Assembly (NCBI RefSeq): GCF_029023725.1
Contig: NZ_CP119075.1
Location: forward strand, 4,459,501-4,523,500
Reading direction: 5' to 3'
Length of the DNA: 64,000 bases
Origin: Synoicihabitans lomoniglobus
GTDB lineage: Bacteria > Verrucomicrobiota > Verrucomicrobiia > Opitutales > Opitutaceae
In this document: one piece after another, positions 42,038 through 53,000 of the stretch
How the letters are laid out: each line of letters begins with the position of its first letter
Numbering within the stretch: the first letter of the stretch is position 1
The notes under the pieces: generated by a model
The model's input: only the letters and a program-made list of their open reading frames with translations
Told to the model about the DNA's origin: nothing
Databases searched by the model: none
Made by a program: the position numbers and the translations under genes

Positions 42038-44320
42038 TTATGCCTCCGATTGATTGAGGGGCAGGGTCACGGTGAACTGGGTCCCCCGCCCGACTTGGGA
42101 TTGAAATTCGATGGATCCGCCGTGGGCCTGCAGACAGTATTTGACGACCAACAGGCCGAGTCCGGTGCCGGCGATCTCGGCAACGTTGCCGGCTCGCACG
42201 AAGAACCCGAACAGCTGGGGCTGATCCGCCTCGGGAATGCCGATGCCTTCGTCTTTTACCACCAGCGTCAGGTGGTCCGGCTCGCGGGTCACGGCGATGG
42301 TGACCGGGTGGCCCGCCTCCGAGTATTTGCACGCGTTGGACAACAGATTGGACAGCACGTGGGATGTAAGTAACGGATCTATGGATACACGTTCCCCGGC
42401 CACGATCCCCGTGGTCACGAACGGATGACGGTGTTTGTCGCGCTCGCCCGCCGCCCCACACAGTTTTTGCAACAGCGGTTCCAACTCGGTGGGCGTGGGA
42501 TGACACTTGATCTGGCCATCATCGGCTTTGCCCAACAACAGCAGATCATCGAGGATGGCTCGCAGTTCGCCCACGCCGTTGAACGCGCACTGCACGTTTT
42601 GACGAATCTGAGTGGTCGAGAGTTTTTCGAGATTCTTGAGGACGAGTTCCAACCCGAGCGACACCGTGGCCAGCGGGGTTCGTAGTTCGTGACTGGCCAT
42701 GTGCACGAAGTGTTGCCGCATTTCGCTGAGCTCTTTTTCGCGGGCCAGATTTTCCATGAGGCGTTGCTCCGCCTCCTTGCGCACCGTGATGTCGGTGATG
42801 GTGCCGATGAGGCGTTGCGGCGCGCCGTTCTCGTCAAACGTCGCCTGGGCCCGCACCATGATCCAACGGTAGACGTTGCCGATCACAAGAATCCGATGTT
42901 CGCATTGAAAGACGTCGGTCTCGCGCCGGAAGTGGGCGTCGAGCACCTTGTTCATATCGGCCCAATCGTCCGGATGCACCACCCGCTTCCACGTCGCAGC
43001 CGCTCGCGTCAAATCTTCTTCCGACACAGGCAACTGGGAACGCCACCGCGGCGACATGTAGACCACATCACGTGGAATATCGTAGTCCCACACCCCGTCA
43101 CGGATGCCGTCCACCGCGAGCTGCCACCGCATTTCACTCTCATGCAACGCGGCAGCAGCCACCTCGCGTTCGGATACGTCACGGCAGATGCAAACTGATT
43201 CCCCGTCCGGCAATAAGGTGAGCGTCAGCTCGATCGGAAAGTAAGCCCCATCAAGACGGCGGGCTTTTGCCATCCCGCTCCAGTTTCCCGCCTGCCGCAG
43301 TTTCGGACCAATTTCCGCTTCGAGACGGGCCGCTTCGTCAGCATCATGGATGATCTTCCAATCCTTCCCCAGGAGATCCGATTCCGTTTCGAATCCAAAC
43401 ATGCGGTAATGCGCACGATTGAAGTAAAGGTATCGACCGTCCGCATCAATGCGAGCGATGCCATCGACCGCTTCGTCCATGGCCACGACCTGAGCCCTGA
43501 TCTCGGCTTCGGCGAGGTGGCGTTCGGTAAAATCCACCAGAGTGCCACATAGGGCCAGGACCTTGCCCCGATCGTCCAACCGGGTCCGGATGTTCACCTG
43601 CAACCAACGAATGGATCGGTCGGCACAAACCACTCTGAACTCCCGATTGTGAGTGCACTCGGATTCCGCTGCGATCTGCCCCAACCAGTCGGTCATACTG
43701 GTGCAGTCGTCTTCGTGCACAAATTCAGCCAACGGATAGGCCAGCGATTCCGCCACGGGATGCCCGGTGACCGTGGTCCAGGCCGGATTGAGAAAAACCA
43801 GACGGCCTTGAGCATCCGTCTGGAAAACCACTTCATGTAACCCATCCACCAGCTCTCGATAGCGGTGCTCACTCTCGCGCAGCCGCGACTGATACTGGTT
43901 GCGATTGGTGACGTCGTGAAAAATGCATCGCAACGCCTGTAACGCGCCATCGCCTAAGACGATCCGCACGGTGCCCTCGACCTGAATCGTCACTCCCTCG
44001 CCACTCCGCAACGCCGTGCTGATATACATCTCGGTCGAACGGCCCTTCGCGATGGTTTCCGTCAGAATGCGGTGAAACCGATCCCGGTGCGGCGGCGCGA
44101 TCACGTCCAAGTAGGTAAGTTCCCGCGCATCGAAGGCGCTGTGATCCATCGCGTCGCACCACGTGCGATTCACGAAGACGAGCCGGCCCGAGGCATCGGC
44201 GCATTGAATCAAATCACTGGTTCCGTCCAAAAGGTCCAACAATTGGCCGGCCGATTCCTGCCGGTCAGCAGCGCCATGCTTAGGGACGGGTTTTGAATTT
44301 TGGATCGGGTTGCTTTTCAC
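42038..44320 (-). CDS. Four-PAS sensor histidine kinase
   Basis: A 760-residue soluble kinase with about four PAS domains (roughly 30-155, 160-285, 290-410 and 415-535; examples ADASGRLVFVNRTW, TDAQGRLVFLNPAW, IDADGRYLYFNRAHYRMFG), a short coiled coil, HisKA with HMASHELRTPLATVS, and HATPase with NLLSNACKYS, KDEGIGIPEAD and AGTGLGLLVVK. It has no receiver of its own; the REC-kinase gene follows 3 bp downstream and could be its partner. Upstream of the start lie a 22-bp inverted repeat (44338-44359) and one copy of the 18-bp dyad (44380-44397). This suggests that this two-gene unit has its own promoter and shares regulation with the DUF11 genes. The sensed signal is unknown. Confidence 0.9.
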   Translation of the reverse strand: MKSNPIQNSKPVPKHGAADRQESAGQLLDLLDGTSDLIQCADASGRLVFVNRTWCDAMDHSAFDARELTYLDVIAPPHRDRFHRILTETIAKGRSTEMYISTALRSGEGVTIQVEGTVRIVLGDGALQALRCIFHDVTNRNQYQSRLRESEHRYRELVDGLHEVVFQTDAQGRLVFLNPAWTTVTGHPVAESLAYPLAEFVHEDDCTSMTDWLGQIAAESECTHNREFRVVCADRSIRWLQVNIRTRLDDRGKVLALCGTLVDFTERHLAEAEIRAQVVAMDEAVDGIARIDADGRYLYFNRAHYRMFGFETESDLLGKDWKIIHDADEAARLEAEIGPKLRQAGNWSGMAKARRLDGAYFPIELTLTLLPDGESVCICRDVSEREVAAAALHESEMRWQLAVDGIRDGVWDYDIPRDVVYMSPRWRSQLPVSEEDLTRAAATWKRVVHPDDWADMNKVLDAHFRRETDVFQCEHRILVIGNVYRWIMVRAQATFDENGAPQRLIGTITDITVRKEAEQRLMENLAREKELSEMRQHFVHMASHELRTPLATVSLGLELVLKNLEKLSTTQIRQNVQCAFNGVGELRAILDDLLLLGKADDGQIKCHPTPTELEPLLQKLCGAAGERDKHRHPFVTTGIVAGERVSIDPLLTSHVLSNLLSNACKYSEAGHPVTIAVTREPDHLTLVVKDEGIGIPEADQPQLFGFFVRAGNVAEIAGTGLGLLVVKYCLQAHGGSIEFQSQVGRGTQFTVTLPLNQSEA

Positions 44321-44337
44321 ATCCCCAATCTACCGTT

Positions 44338-44359
44338 TTATAGGGGTTTTTTCCTATAA
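44338..44359. promoter_or_regulatory. Inverted repeat in the promoter region of the four-PAS kinase
   Basis: TTATAGG (44338-44344) and CCTATAA (44353-44359) form a perfect 7-bp inverted repeat around GGTTTTTT, 18 bp upstream of the kinase ATG. On the minus strand the arm CCTATAAAAC could also serve as a -10 region. It is too close to the start to be a terminator of the upstream gene alone. Confidence 0.45.
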
Positions 44360-44379
44360 GACCCGACCACCAATTCAAT

Positions 44380-44397
44380 CTGGGTAGTAGCACCCAG
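44380..44397 (-). promoter_or_regulatory. 18-bp dyad motif, copy 1 (upstream of the four-PAS kinase)
   Basis: CTGGGTAGTAGCACCCAG, a perfect 6-bp inverted repeat (CTGGGT/ACCCAG) around AGTAGC, lies 59 bp upstream of the kinase ATG and 12 bp beyond the stop of the DUF11 gene at 44410. Near-identical copies occur at 47264-47281 and 58097-58114. All three are noncoding and in the same orientation relative to the downstream leftward gene. A transcription-factor site is the best reading. Confidence 0.7.
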
Positions 44398-44409
44398 AAA
44401 GTGTAAAAA

Positions 44410-47205
44410 TCAGTCGTCGAGCCGGACGCTAAACGTGACCTCTCCCGTGGCTCCCGGGCGCAATTCGCCCTCGAACGTCCAGGTCAACGCCCCCGTCCCA
44501 CCCGCACCAGGGTTCGTAAGCGACACGGCGGTAAGCCCTTCCGCCAAAGCGGGGGTAGGTGCCGCCACGAGTTTCGTGAAGGTGGGCGTCATGTCCCGAA
44601 CCACCAGGTCCGAAATCGGGGCACTGCTCTGATTTTGATACCGAATCGTGTAAGTGAGGGTCTCGCCCGGCAGCGCCAGGTCTTTGTCGACCTCTTTGAA
44701 GAGCGTCAGGCCATTCGCGCCGGTATCACCCACTTCGGTGAGATCGGTCCGGCTGGCCGGGGAAAACGTCAACGCGGGCGCGTTGGCCGCCGTGAGTTCG
44801 GCGGCGAGCACAGACTGAAATTGAGCGCCCACGGGAGCGGCCACGGGCACGAAAACCTTGGCCACGAGGCCCACGCTTTCGCCCGCCGCCACGTCCAGTG
44901 GTCCCGTCACTTGCGGCTCCCCGGGATCGACCTGACCGTTGTTGTTCAAATCCTGGTAGAGAACGGTGGACCACCCGTCGATTGCCGGGGTCGCCCGGGT
45001 GGTCACCGTGAACTCCACGCGACCGGTGGTGCCGGCCTCGAAGGTGTGCGGATAAAAAGCCACCGCCCCGGCCTCCACCGTTTGGCGACCCTCGGTGGTG
45101 AGTCGGCTCAGCGGCACGTCACCAAAATCAAGACCCACGCGATCAAGTGCCGGATCGTGCGAAAACGTGATGGCATCGGTCGCCGCATCGTAGGTGCCGG
45201 CGCTGTCGCCCACGTCGCCACCGGTGGAAACGTGGCCCGTCGCATCCACCGCCCGCACCCGCAAGTCGGTCCCGGCAGGAATACCGCCGTCGACAAAAAA
45301 TGAATACGTGCCGTCGCCACCGGTTTGGGTGGTCCCGAGGACCGCGCCGGTCGCGACATTTTCCAATCGCAGCGTCACGCCGGTTTGGCCGGGCTCGGCG
45401 CCGTTGCGGCGGCCGTCGTTGGCGGTGCCGCCACCGGTGCCGGTATCGACAAAAACGATACCGCTCACGGTCACGCCCGAGGCGAGACCGAAGTTTTGGT
45501 TCGTCACATTGGCATCGAGCATGACGACCTGTTCCCGGCGCAGGGTGTTTTGTTCGATCGCCGTCCAGCCCGACGGCACGGCGGCGGGAGTGACGTCGGA
45601 CAGCGTGGAGTTGTCGTCGATGACGATGTGATACTCGCCCATCATCACATTCGGAAACGTGTAGACGCCGGTGGCCGGATCGACCGTCACCGCTTGGGTG
45701 GCCGGGCCACCGGGGGAGTCGGCCGGGATGAGTTTGGCGTAAAGGGTCAGCCCGGTGCCGGCCTCGCCGTTGTCGATAAAGCCATTGCGGTTGTCGTCCC
45801 GGTAAACCGTGCCGCCGAGTGCGTAGCCGCACATCTGATCAACGCCATAGACCGTCACATCGATTTCGCCGAGATTAACGCCGAGGCCGTCCAGCACGGG
45901 GTCGACCACGTCGGTCAGCGTCGTGCGCAGCGTCGGGCTGAGCGCGTCGCCATAGGTGGAATTCAGGTCGCTCGTAAGCGTCGGGACCAGTTGATCGAAC
46001 GCGGCTTGGGAAACCGGATCCAGCACGGCTGGTTCCTTCGTCTCAACGTTGATTTCGAGACTGTTGGTGAGTTCGTCGACGATGTTGTCGATCGCGACGG
46101 AGCCCACTCCGGCCGTCTGAGTTTCGGAGAAAGGACCGAAGTATTGGAGAATGTAGTAGCCGGCATCCTGACCGCTGGCCGTAGCCCGAGCATTGATTGA
46201 GGCCGTGACCGGCTCGCCGGAGAGAGAAAGATCGAGTTCACCAATCTCGGTGTAACCGAAGTCGGACGAGTCGATGGTGGTATTGCGGTCGAAGAAGAAG
46301 GCGTCGTCGATGGCACCGAGGTAAACGTCGGCGAGACCGGGCCGAGCGCGCACTTTGACGAAGCTGTTGTCGGCATCGATAACCTCAATCACGCCGTCGC
46401 CGCGCCCGACCACTACGTAAAGATCAATCTTGGACAGGGTGGCCTGGTCCACACTGGTGCCCGGCGGCAAGGTGCCGATCGCCGGGCCGAGCGCATCGAG
46501 CAACGTCGGCGTGAGATCTTGATTAACCAGATCGACGCTAATCTTGAGGCGCAGACCGGCACTGCGAAAAGTGGTGCCTTCGGGCCCGCAAGTGATGATG
46601 GGCGGCTCCTCGACAATGGTGGTGATGGTCACGTTGTTGAGCACATCCCCCACCCCGAGCGCCGCACCGTCAATGACCTGCGGCACCGGCACGACCGTGT
46701 TGTCGTAGCTGTATTGTTGGGACGACGCCGTGATGAGATCGAGACCGCCGATCGAGAGCATCGACGGATCCTCGGCATCGATGAAGGAGCCCAACGTGAT
46801 CGTGCCCGCCGCGTCGTCGACGGGAATGGCGGCCACGGCCGCAGCGGCTTCGGTATCACCCTGGGCGAGGAGCGTGCCGGCGATGGCGTCGAGTAATCCG
46901 GCCGGGGTGACGCTGGTGGCAAGGGCCGCCTGGGTGTCGTCCGACCCGGTAAGATTGAGCAGAAGGTTACCCACGTTAACCTCGGCATCGCTGATGCTCT
47001 GCAGCTCCGTCGGCGTGAGGTCACCGGTGGTGCCAAACAGCGCACCCGTCGCGGTGTTGAGAATCGTCGCGGTGGGACCATCGACGGTAACGATGTTCGA
47101 GCTGATGCCGACACAGGCCGATTTCGGGCAGGCCGCAGCGCTCAGTCTTCCGGCGGAACTGAACCACAGAATCGTCAACGCACTGAACCAAACCAAACTT
47201 TTCAT
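44410..47205 (-). CDS. Secreted SdrD_B/DUF11-type surface protein, paralogue A
   Basis: A 931-residue exported protein with a signal peptide (about 1-24) followed by the mature start ACPKSACVGIS. It has a unique 440-residue region, two SdrD_B-like prealbumin folds (about 475-570, GGTVYRDDNRNGFIDNGEAG; about 590-690, VSGIVFVDTGTGGG ... GAEPGQTGVTL), a Ca-dockerin-like stretch (YQDLNNNGQVDPGEP) and a C-terminal DUF11 module (FKEVDKDLALPGETLTYTIRYQN) ending in FSVRLDD. It is a close paralogue of the 47294-50068 product. There is no LPXTG, type-9 or PEP-CTERM signal. It has its own upstream dyad motif (47264-47281). Function unknown; by fold it is an envelope or extracellular structural protein. 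Confidence 0.85.
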   Translation of the reverse strand: MKSLVWFSALTILWFSSAGRLSAAACPKSACVGISSNIVTVDGPTATILNTATGALFGTTGDLTPTELQSISDAEVNVGNLLLNLTGSDDTQAALATSVTPAGLLDAIAGTLLAQGDTEAAAAVAAIPVDDAAGTITLGSFIDAEDPSMLSIGGLDLITASSQQYSYDNTVVPVPQVIDGAALGVGDVLNNVTITTIVEEPPIITCGPEGTTFRSAGLRLKISVDLVNQDLTPTLLDALGPAIGTLPPGTSVDQATLSKIDLYVVVGRGDGVIEVIDADNSFVKVRARPGLADVYLGAIDDAFFFDRNTTIDSSDFGYTEIGELDLSLSGEPVTASINARATASGQDAGYYILQYFGPFSETQTAGVGSVAIDNIVDELTNSLEINVETKEPAVLDPVSQAAFDQLVPTLTSDLNSTYGDALSPTLRTTLTDVVDPVLDGLGVNLGEIDVTVYGVDQMCGYALGGTVYRDDNRNGFIDNGEAGTGLTLYAKLIPADSPGGPATQAVTVDPATGVYTFPNVMMGEYHIVIDDNSTLSDVTPAAVPSGWTAIEQNTLRREQVVMLDANVTNQNFGLASGVTVSGIVFVDTGTGGGTANDGRRNGAEPGQTGVTLRLENVATGAVLGTTQTGGDGTYSFFVDGGIPAGTDLRVRAVDATGHVSTGGDVGDSAGTYDAATDAITFSHDPALDRVGLDFGDVPLSRLTTEGRQTVEAGAVAFYPHTFEAGTTGRVEFTVTTRATPAIDGWSTVLYQDLNNNGQVDPGEPQVTGPLDVAAGESVGLVAKVFVPVAAPVGAQFQSVLAAELTAANAPALTFSPASRTDLTEVGDTGANGLTLFKEVDKDLALPGETLTYTIRYQNQSSAPISDLVVRDMTPTFTKLVAAPTPALAEGLTAVSLTNPGAGGTGALTWTFEGELRPGATGEVTFSVRLDD

Positions 47206-47263
47206 GGCAGAAGCATATCGAGTCTGGGGTGAAACGCCTATGAGGACATATCACCGGAGCAAA

Positions 47264-47281
47264 TTGGGTAGTAGCGCCTAG
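47264..47281 (-). promoter_or_regulatory. 18-bp dyad motif, copy 2 (upstream of paralogue A)
   Basis: TTGGGTAGTAGCGCCTAG lies between the two DUF11 paralogue genes, 58 bp upstream of the ATG at 47205. It differs from copy 1 at four positions outside the GGGTAGTAGC core. The spacing to the start is almost the same as for copy 1 (59 bp). Confidence 0.65.
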
Positions 47282-47293
47282 TTTTTGTAAAAA

Positions 47294-50068
47294 TCAGTTA
47301 TCGAGAACGACGCTGAAAGAGACTTCCCCCGCCGCTCCAGGCAATAGTTCGCCGGCAAACGTCCATGTGAGCGCACCCGTTCCCCCGGCCCCAGGATTGG
47401 TGAGCGTTACTGCCGTCAAACCTTCCGCCAGCGGCGGAGGCGGCGCCGCCACGAGTTTGGTGAAGGTGGGGGTGGCATCGCGCACCACCAGTTGTGAAAT
47501 CGGGGTGCTGCCTTGGTTGGTATAGCGAATCGTGTAGGTGAGGGTTTCACCCGGCAGGGCGAGATCCTTGTCCACTTCCTTGAAGAGAATCAGCCCGTTC
47601 GCCCCCGTGTCTCCAACTTCCGTCAAATCGGTGCGCGAGGCTGGCGTAAACGTCAGTGCCGGCGCGTTGGCCGCGGTGAGTTCGGCTGCGAGGACGGAAA
47701 CGTATTGGGCGCCGATCGGTGCCGCGTCAGGCACCAGCACCTTGACCACCAGATCGACGCGCTCACCGGCCACCACGGCCAGCGGTCCGTCAATCCGGGG
47801 CTCGCCGGGTGTGAGTTGGCCGTCGGCGTTGAGATCGTGATAGAGCACGGCGGACCACCCGTCGACCGCTGGGGACGCCCGGGTGGTCACAGTGAACTCC
47901 ACGTTGCCGGCAGTGCCGGCCTCGAAGGTGTGGGAATAGAATGCAACCGAGCCCGCCTCCGCCGTTTGCCGACCTTCCGTGGTCAAACGGCTGAAGGGCA
48001 CATCGCCAAAATTGAGTCCCCCACGGCTGCTCACCCCGTCATGCGTGAAGGTGACTGCATCCGTGGCGAGGTCATAGGAACCGGCGCTGTCACCAACCTC
48101 GCCACCGGTGGAAACATAGCCGGTCGCATCGACGGACCGCACCCGGAGGGTGGTGCCGGCACTGACCGCGCCGTCGATGGAAAATTCATACGTGCCGTCA
48201 CCGGCCGTCTGAGTCGTAGCCAGCGTCGCACCGGAGTCGGCGTTTTCGAGGATGACCTTTACTCCGGTCTGACCGACCTCGGCTCCGTCGCGAACACCGT
48301 TGTTGGCCACGCCTCCCCCCGCACCGGTATCGATGAACACGCGGCCGGCGACGGTGACACCGTTGGCGAGGCCGAAGTTTTGCTCGATAACATCGGCATC
48401 GAACACGATCACGCCGGTGCGCTGGAGCGACGGCTGCTCGGTGGGCGTCCAGCCGGCGGGCGGAACCAGCGGCGTCACGTCGCTGAGCGTGTTGTTGTCG
48501 TCGATGATGATATTAAACTCCGCCATGGCCACGCCGCCGAACGTATAGACTCCGGTGGTGAGATCGACCGGCACCGCCTGCACGGCGGGACCGCCAGGAG
48601 CATCGGCCCGCACCAACTTGGCGTAGAGGGTAAGCCCCGTTCCGGCCTCTCCCGTATCCAATGTGCTGTTACTATTTATGTCGTGATAGACCGTGCCCGA
48701 GATGGAGTAGTCGCACATCAGGTCCAAACCGTAGACCGTGACATCCGCCTCGCCCAGGGTTGCCCCGGAGGCGGAGAGAATGGGATCGACCGCATCGGCC
48801 AGCGCCGGGCGCAGCACCGGGCTGAGGGCATCGGCGTAGACCCCGCTGAGCGCCGGAGTTGCGGTGCTCACAATCGTGTTGAAGAGCGTCTGCGAAACGG
48901 GATCGAGAGCGGAGGGTTCCTTGAGCGAGATCTGGATCTCCAGATTATCGATCAACGAACTCACCATGTTATCGATCGCCACCGCCCCGTCGCCAACGGT
49001 CTGCGTTTCTGCATAGGGACCGAAGTATTGGAGAATGTAATACCCAGTATCCTGTCCGCTCGAAAAGGATCGCGCGCCCACCGAGGCCACCACGGGTTGG
49101 CCATTGATGGTCATTTTCAATTCACCAATCTCGCTGAATTCAAAATCGCTGGGTTCGATCACCGACGTGCGGTCAAAGAAGACGCTGTCATCGATTGACC
49201 CGAGATAAACGTCGGCGACTCCGGGACGGGCGCGCAGTTTCGCAAAATCGTTGATGGGATCGAGAACTTCCAGCGCTCCATCCGCCCGACCGCTGACAAT
49301 GGCGAGGTCGATGGACGTGAGCGATACCCCATCGACACTCGTGCCGAGAGGCAGCGCACCCAGCAACGGACCTGCTTCGGCCAGGAGATCCTGCTCCACC
49401 AGTTCAAAGTTCATTTTCGTGCGTAGGCCGGCACCACGAAACTGCGTGCCTTCGGGTCCGCAGATGATCTGCGGCGGCTCCGAGACGGACGACTTGACCG
49501 TCACGTTGTCGAACAGTGACGGCGGTAGTCCCAAGGAGGAGGCACTCACCACAGTCGGCACAGGCGCGGTGGGGTTGTTATAGTTGTAGGTGGCATTGAC
49601 GGTCGCCAGGAAATCGCTGCCCGGAAGGATCAGCATCCCGGGATGATCGGAGGTGAGAAAATCATCCACGGCCAGAAATCCGTCGGTGGAGCCGGAGATG
49701 GAGCGAAAAGCATCGGCGCCATCCGCATCACCCGCGTCCTCCAACACCGTGGCCGCCGCGGCAAAGAACTGCGCGGGAGTCGCCAGGTTGGACTGCGAAT
49801 CCACGGGATTCTCGCCCGGGAAAAGGGTGACCAGCAAATCGCCAAAATCGATCCGGGCGGCATCGATCGCCTGATACTGGGCGGCGGTGAGATTGTAGCT
49901 TTGACCGGTCAACGCTTCGTTGGCGGCATTGGCGGCTTCGGCATCAGAGTCGGAGGCACCCGCCATGCGGGCGGAGATTCCCGCGCAGGCCGACTTGATG
50001 CAGGTGGCTCCGTGCACGGCCAAAGGAATGGCGAGAACGAGGCAGGCGATTAGTTGGCGGAGATTCAT
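47294..50068 (-). CDS. Secreted SdrD_B/DUF11-type surface protein, paralogue B
   Basis: A 924-residue exported protein starting at ATG 50068 (MNLRQLIACLVLAIPLAVHGATC), which overlaps the stop of the barrel-protein gene as ATGA. Layout equals paralogue A: mature start TCIKSACAGIS with the same C-x-KSAC-x-GIS pattern, a long unique region containing CGPEGTQFRGAGLRTKM, two SdrD_B-like folds (SGTVYHDINSNSTLDTGEAG; GRVFIDTGAGGG), then LYHDLNADGQLTPGEP and a DUF11 module ending FSVVLDN. The unique region holds conserved YYILQYFGP and VTVYG segments shared by both paralogues. Calcium-binding-like DxNxDG loops suggest stabilisation by metal. Co-translation with the outer-membrane barrel protein suggests that it is a partner or cargo of it. 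Confidence 0.85.
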   Translation of the reverse strand: MNLRQLIACLVLAIPLAVHGATCIKSACAGISARMAGASDSDAEAANAANEALTGQSYNLTAAQYQAIDAARIDFGDLLVTLFPGENPVDSQSNLATPAQFFAAAATVLEDAGDADGADAFRSISGSTDGFLAVDDFLTSDHPGMLILPGSDFLATVNATYNYNNPTAPVPTVVSASSLGLPPSLFDNVTVKSSVSEPPQIICGPEGTQFRGAGLRTKMNFELVEQDLLAEAGPLLGALPLGTSVDGVSLTSIDLAIVSGRADGALEVLDPINDFAKLRARPGVADVYLGSIDDSVFFDRTSVIEPSDFEFSEIGELKMTINGQPVVASVGARSFSSGQDTGYYILQYFGPYAETQTVGDGAVAIDNMVSSLIDNLEIQISLKEPSALDPVSQTLFNTIVSTATPALSGVYADALSPVLRPALADAVDPILSASGATLGEADVTVYGLDLMCDYSISGTVYHDINSNSTLDTGEAGTGLTLYAKLVRADAPGGPAVQAVPVDLTTGVYTFGGVAMAEFNIIIDDNNTLSDVTPLVPPAGWTPTEQPSLQRTGVIVFDADVIEQNFGLANGVTVAGRVFIDTGAGGGVANNGVRDGAEVGQTGVKVILENADSGATLATTQTAGDGTYEFSIDGAVSAGTTLRVRSVDATGYVSTGGEVGDSAGSYDLATDAVTFTHDGVSSRGGLNFGDVPFSRLTTEGRQTAEAGSVAFYSHTFEAGTAGNVEFTVTTRASPAVDGWSAVLYHDLNADGQLTPGEPRIDGPLAVVAGERVDLVVKVLVPDAAPIGAQYVSVLAAELTAANAPALTFTPASRTDLTEVGDTGANGLILFKEVDKDLALPGETLTYTIRYTNQGSTPISQLVVRDATPTFTKLVAAPPPPLAEGLTAVTLTNPGAGGTGALTWTFAGELLPGAAGEVSFSVVLDN

Positions 50069-53000
50069 CGGGCCCATCCTTTGGCTTGGTCGCGAAGTCC
50101 CTGGAGGGAGTCTTCGTCGAATTTGATTTTCATGGTGAGGTAGAAGCCGTGCGAAGCACTGCCGTCGGCGATGAAGTCCTCATCGCGGAAACCGGAAACG
50201 TTGTAGCCGACACCGAGACGCATGTTGTTGCGCACGACCAACCCGACTTCGGGGCCGATCGCCCAGCTACCCCCGACGTCGTCACCGAAGCGACCGTGCG
50301 CCGCGATGGAGGCGTCCCAGCGGGTGCCAAAGGTGCGGGTGACTTTCACAGCGGCGAGGCCGGCCATGCCCCGGTAGGACAGATCACCGTCGCGCTCGTC
50401 GTAGGCTTTGCCGGCGAGGCGGGCGGAGACTTCCCAGCGCGGGGCGGGCATCCAATTGATATCGGTCGAGAGCACGTGGACGTTGCGGCGGCGTTCGCCG
50501 TAGCTGCCGGTCGCGTCGTCGAACCGGAACTCGTATTTGCCGAGGATCTGCCATTTCGCGTCGCCGACCGGGCGGTAGGCGGCACCAGCTTGCAGGCGGC
50601 CCTGAATGCGATCGCCGGGACGGTCACCGTCGCGCTGGTTGATGACGAGCACGCTGCGACCGAGCGCGGTCCAGGACTCGTCGAGGCGACGGGCGTAACC
50701 GAGGGTGCTCAGGATCGTGTCCTGGTCACCGCTCTGGCGCCATTCGAGGCGACCGTTGGCGCGCCAGTCGGGGTTGACCGCGTAGTCGATGGCGGCCGTG
50801 GCCGACATGGTCGACGGACGGGCTTCGCCTTCAAAGACGTGGACTTTTTCAAAAGAAGTATCGAGGCGCACGCCCTCGCGCAGATCCCAACGGTTGCGCA
50901 GGCCGGAGGCGGCTTCGATCTCGCGATCGCCGAACTCATCACGGATGCGGTATTCGCTGAAGGTGCGACCGTTGCCGCCCACGCCGCGCTCGAGACCGAT
51001 GACGGTCGAAGCGTCGCGCTGCAGCTTGTCGGGATCGAACGGCAGGCTCAGCTCGGACTGGAACTCATGGCGACCGTAGAGGCGGCCACGCTTGCCCAGG
51101 TCCCAGTCGAAGCCCGTGGCGACCGTCTCGCGACCATCACCAAGATCGCGCTCGTATTCACCGTAGGCGGACGCGCCTTTGAGGAAGGGCAGCTCGCGGC
51201 CGACGGCGAGTTTCACGGAGTTGATATCGTCGGATTGAGCCGTCTCCGGGCGACCCTCGCGGGCCCCGATCTCGGTGTGGCTGTGGCGCAGGCCGGCGGT
51301 GAAGTTCCACGCCCCGCGTTGGTGACGCAGCTCGCTGCGCACGCCGTAGTATTCCAGGTCGCGAGCTTCGGCGGCCTTGTAGACACCCTCGGTGTAGAGC
51401 GTCCAGCCGGGCTTGAGTTTGGAGGTGACGCGCACGGCGCCTTCGGTGCGGCCCGGCATCAGCGTGGCGGTTTGGTTTTCAAACGTCTCCTCGGTGCGAC
51501 CCAGGTGAGCGCGGATGTCGTGCTTGCCCTGTTTGTGGCGCAGTTCGACGCGACCGGCCAACCCGGCGCCGCTTTCGTCGCTTTCGCTGCGGGCCACCTC
51601 GGCGAGGATGCTGGTGCCGTCGCGCGGCTTCCACTCCACCGTGGCGCCGGTGAGCAGGTAGTGGTTTTCTGGATTCTCATCGCGAGCAACGGTGGCACCA
51701 ACGGTGAGCGACTCGGTGAGATCAGCGCTCGCGCCACCACCGTAGGTCCAGAAGGACTCGCCGCCCTGATCCACCTCGTAGGTGACGCGCAGCGACACGG
51801 GGTTGAGATCGGCGTCGAGGCTGGGCACCGGAGCGCGCAGCAGCAGGCGGCCGCTGAAGGGTTCGAATTCGTAGTCGACGAAACGGGAAAGGGTCTGGGT
51901 GCGGATGATTTCCGAAGCGGAGTTGCGGTCGCGGGTGATGATCTCGACGCGCTCGCTTTGCAGGATGCCGTCGCGGTTGCTGAAGGTGAACGGACCCGAG
52001 GTGCCGTCGGCGGGCAGCTCCTCCACGACCTGGGCCGAGGTGCCTTCGCTGGCCCACGCGTCGAGTTTCACGCCCCCGATTTCGCCCTGAGTGCGCACGC
52101 CGTTGAGGCTGCGTTGGTAGGTGCCGAGCGAGGCGCCACCGCGCAGGTTGCGGCGATCGGTAGTGGTGAAGTCACCGAGCAACAGGTAGTTTTGACCCTG
52201 TTCGAGACGCACGTAGAGGCGACCGGTGGACTGGGCGTCGAAGCCGTGCACGGCGCCGTCACCGTAGACGGGATAGTAGGCGTCGGGCTCGATGTCGCGG
52301 AAGAGGCGATCACGATCGGCCTTGTCGGAATCGTAGGCGGCGGTGAGCAGCGTGTCGCCGCGGACCTTGCCCTTGAGGTAGAAGGCGGCGCGAGCGCCGG
52401 CGGTTAATTTTCCGTCGGAGGAGGAGGTCGTGAAGGCTTGCAGCGCCTCCTCGAACGAATCCCCCGCTCCGACGGGTTCAAGTGATGAGGTGCCGCGCAG
52501 GTCGATGCGGCCCTCGATCACGCCGGTGGCGATGAGCGGACGCAGGGCGGGCACAAAGGCGATTTCCTCTTCGGTGCGCAGGATGCCGCTGGAAGCAGCG
52601 ACGCGACCGGTGCCGGCGCGCAGGGGCGGCAGCAGTTCAAAGGTATCTTCGCCGCCGGTGATGAAAACTTGGATACCTGGATCCAGGGGATCGAGGTCAC
52701 GCACCTGCCAGCGACCGGCGGTGGTTTCGAGCGTGACGGGCATGCGAGCGGTGACCGGCACGCCGTCCTCGTCCTCGAGGCGGACGATGATCGACGCCGG
52801 GGTCAGTCCGTCGGCGGCGGCGCCATCGACGGGAGGCAGCAGCACGATGCGGCCGAGTTGGGCGGGAGCCAGCACGGTCACACCGTCGCGGCCACGCTCG
52901 TTGCCGAACATGTCCATCATGACGGCCTCGATGCGGTTCTCACCGGTGACGAGTTTCACGCCAACGTATTCCCAGGCTTCGCGGCCATTGGCAGGATCGC

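Noticed and set aside
50086-52407. A 773-codon rightward open frame
   Set aside because: Antisense to the beta-barrel half of the 1540-residue protein; no domain or signal peptide is recognisable.
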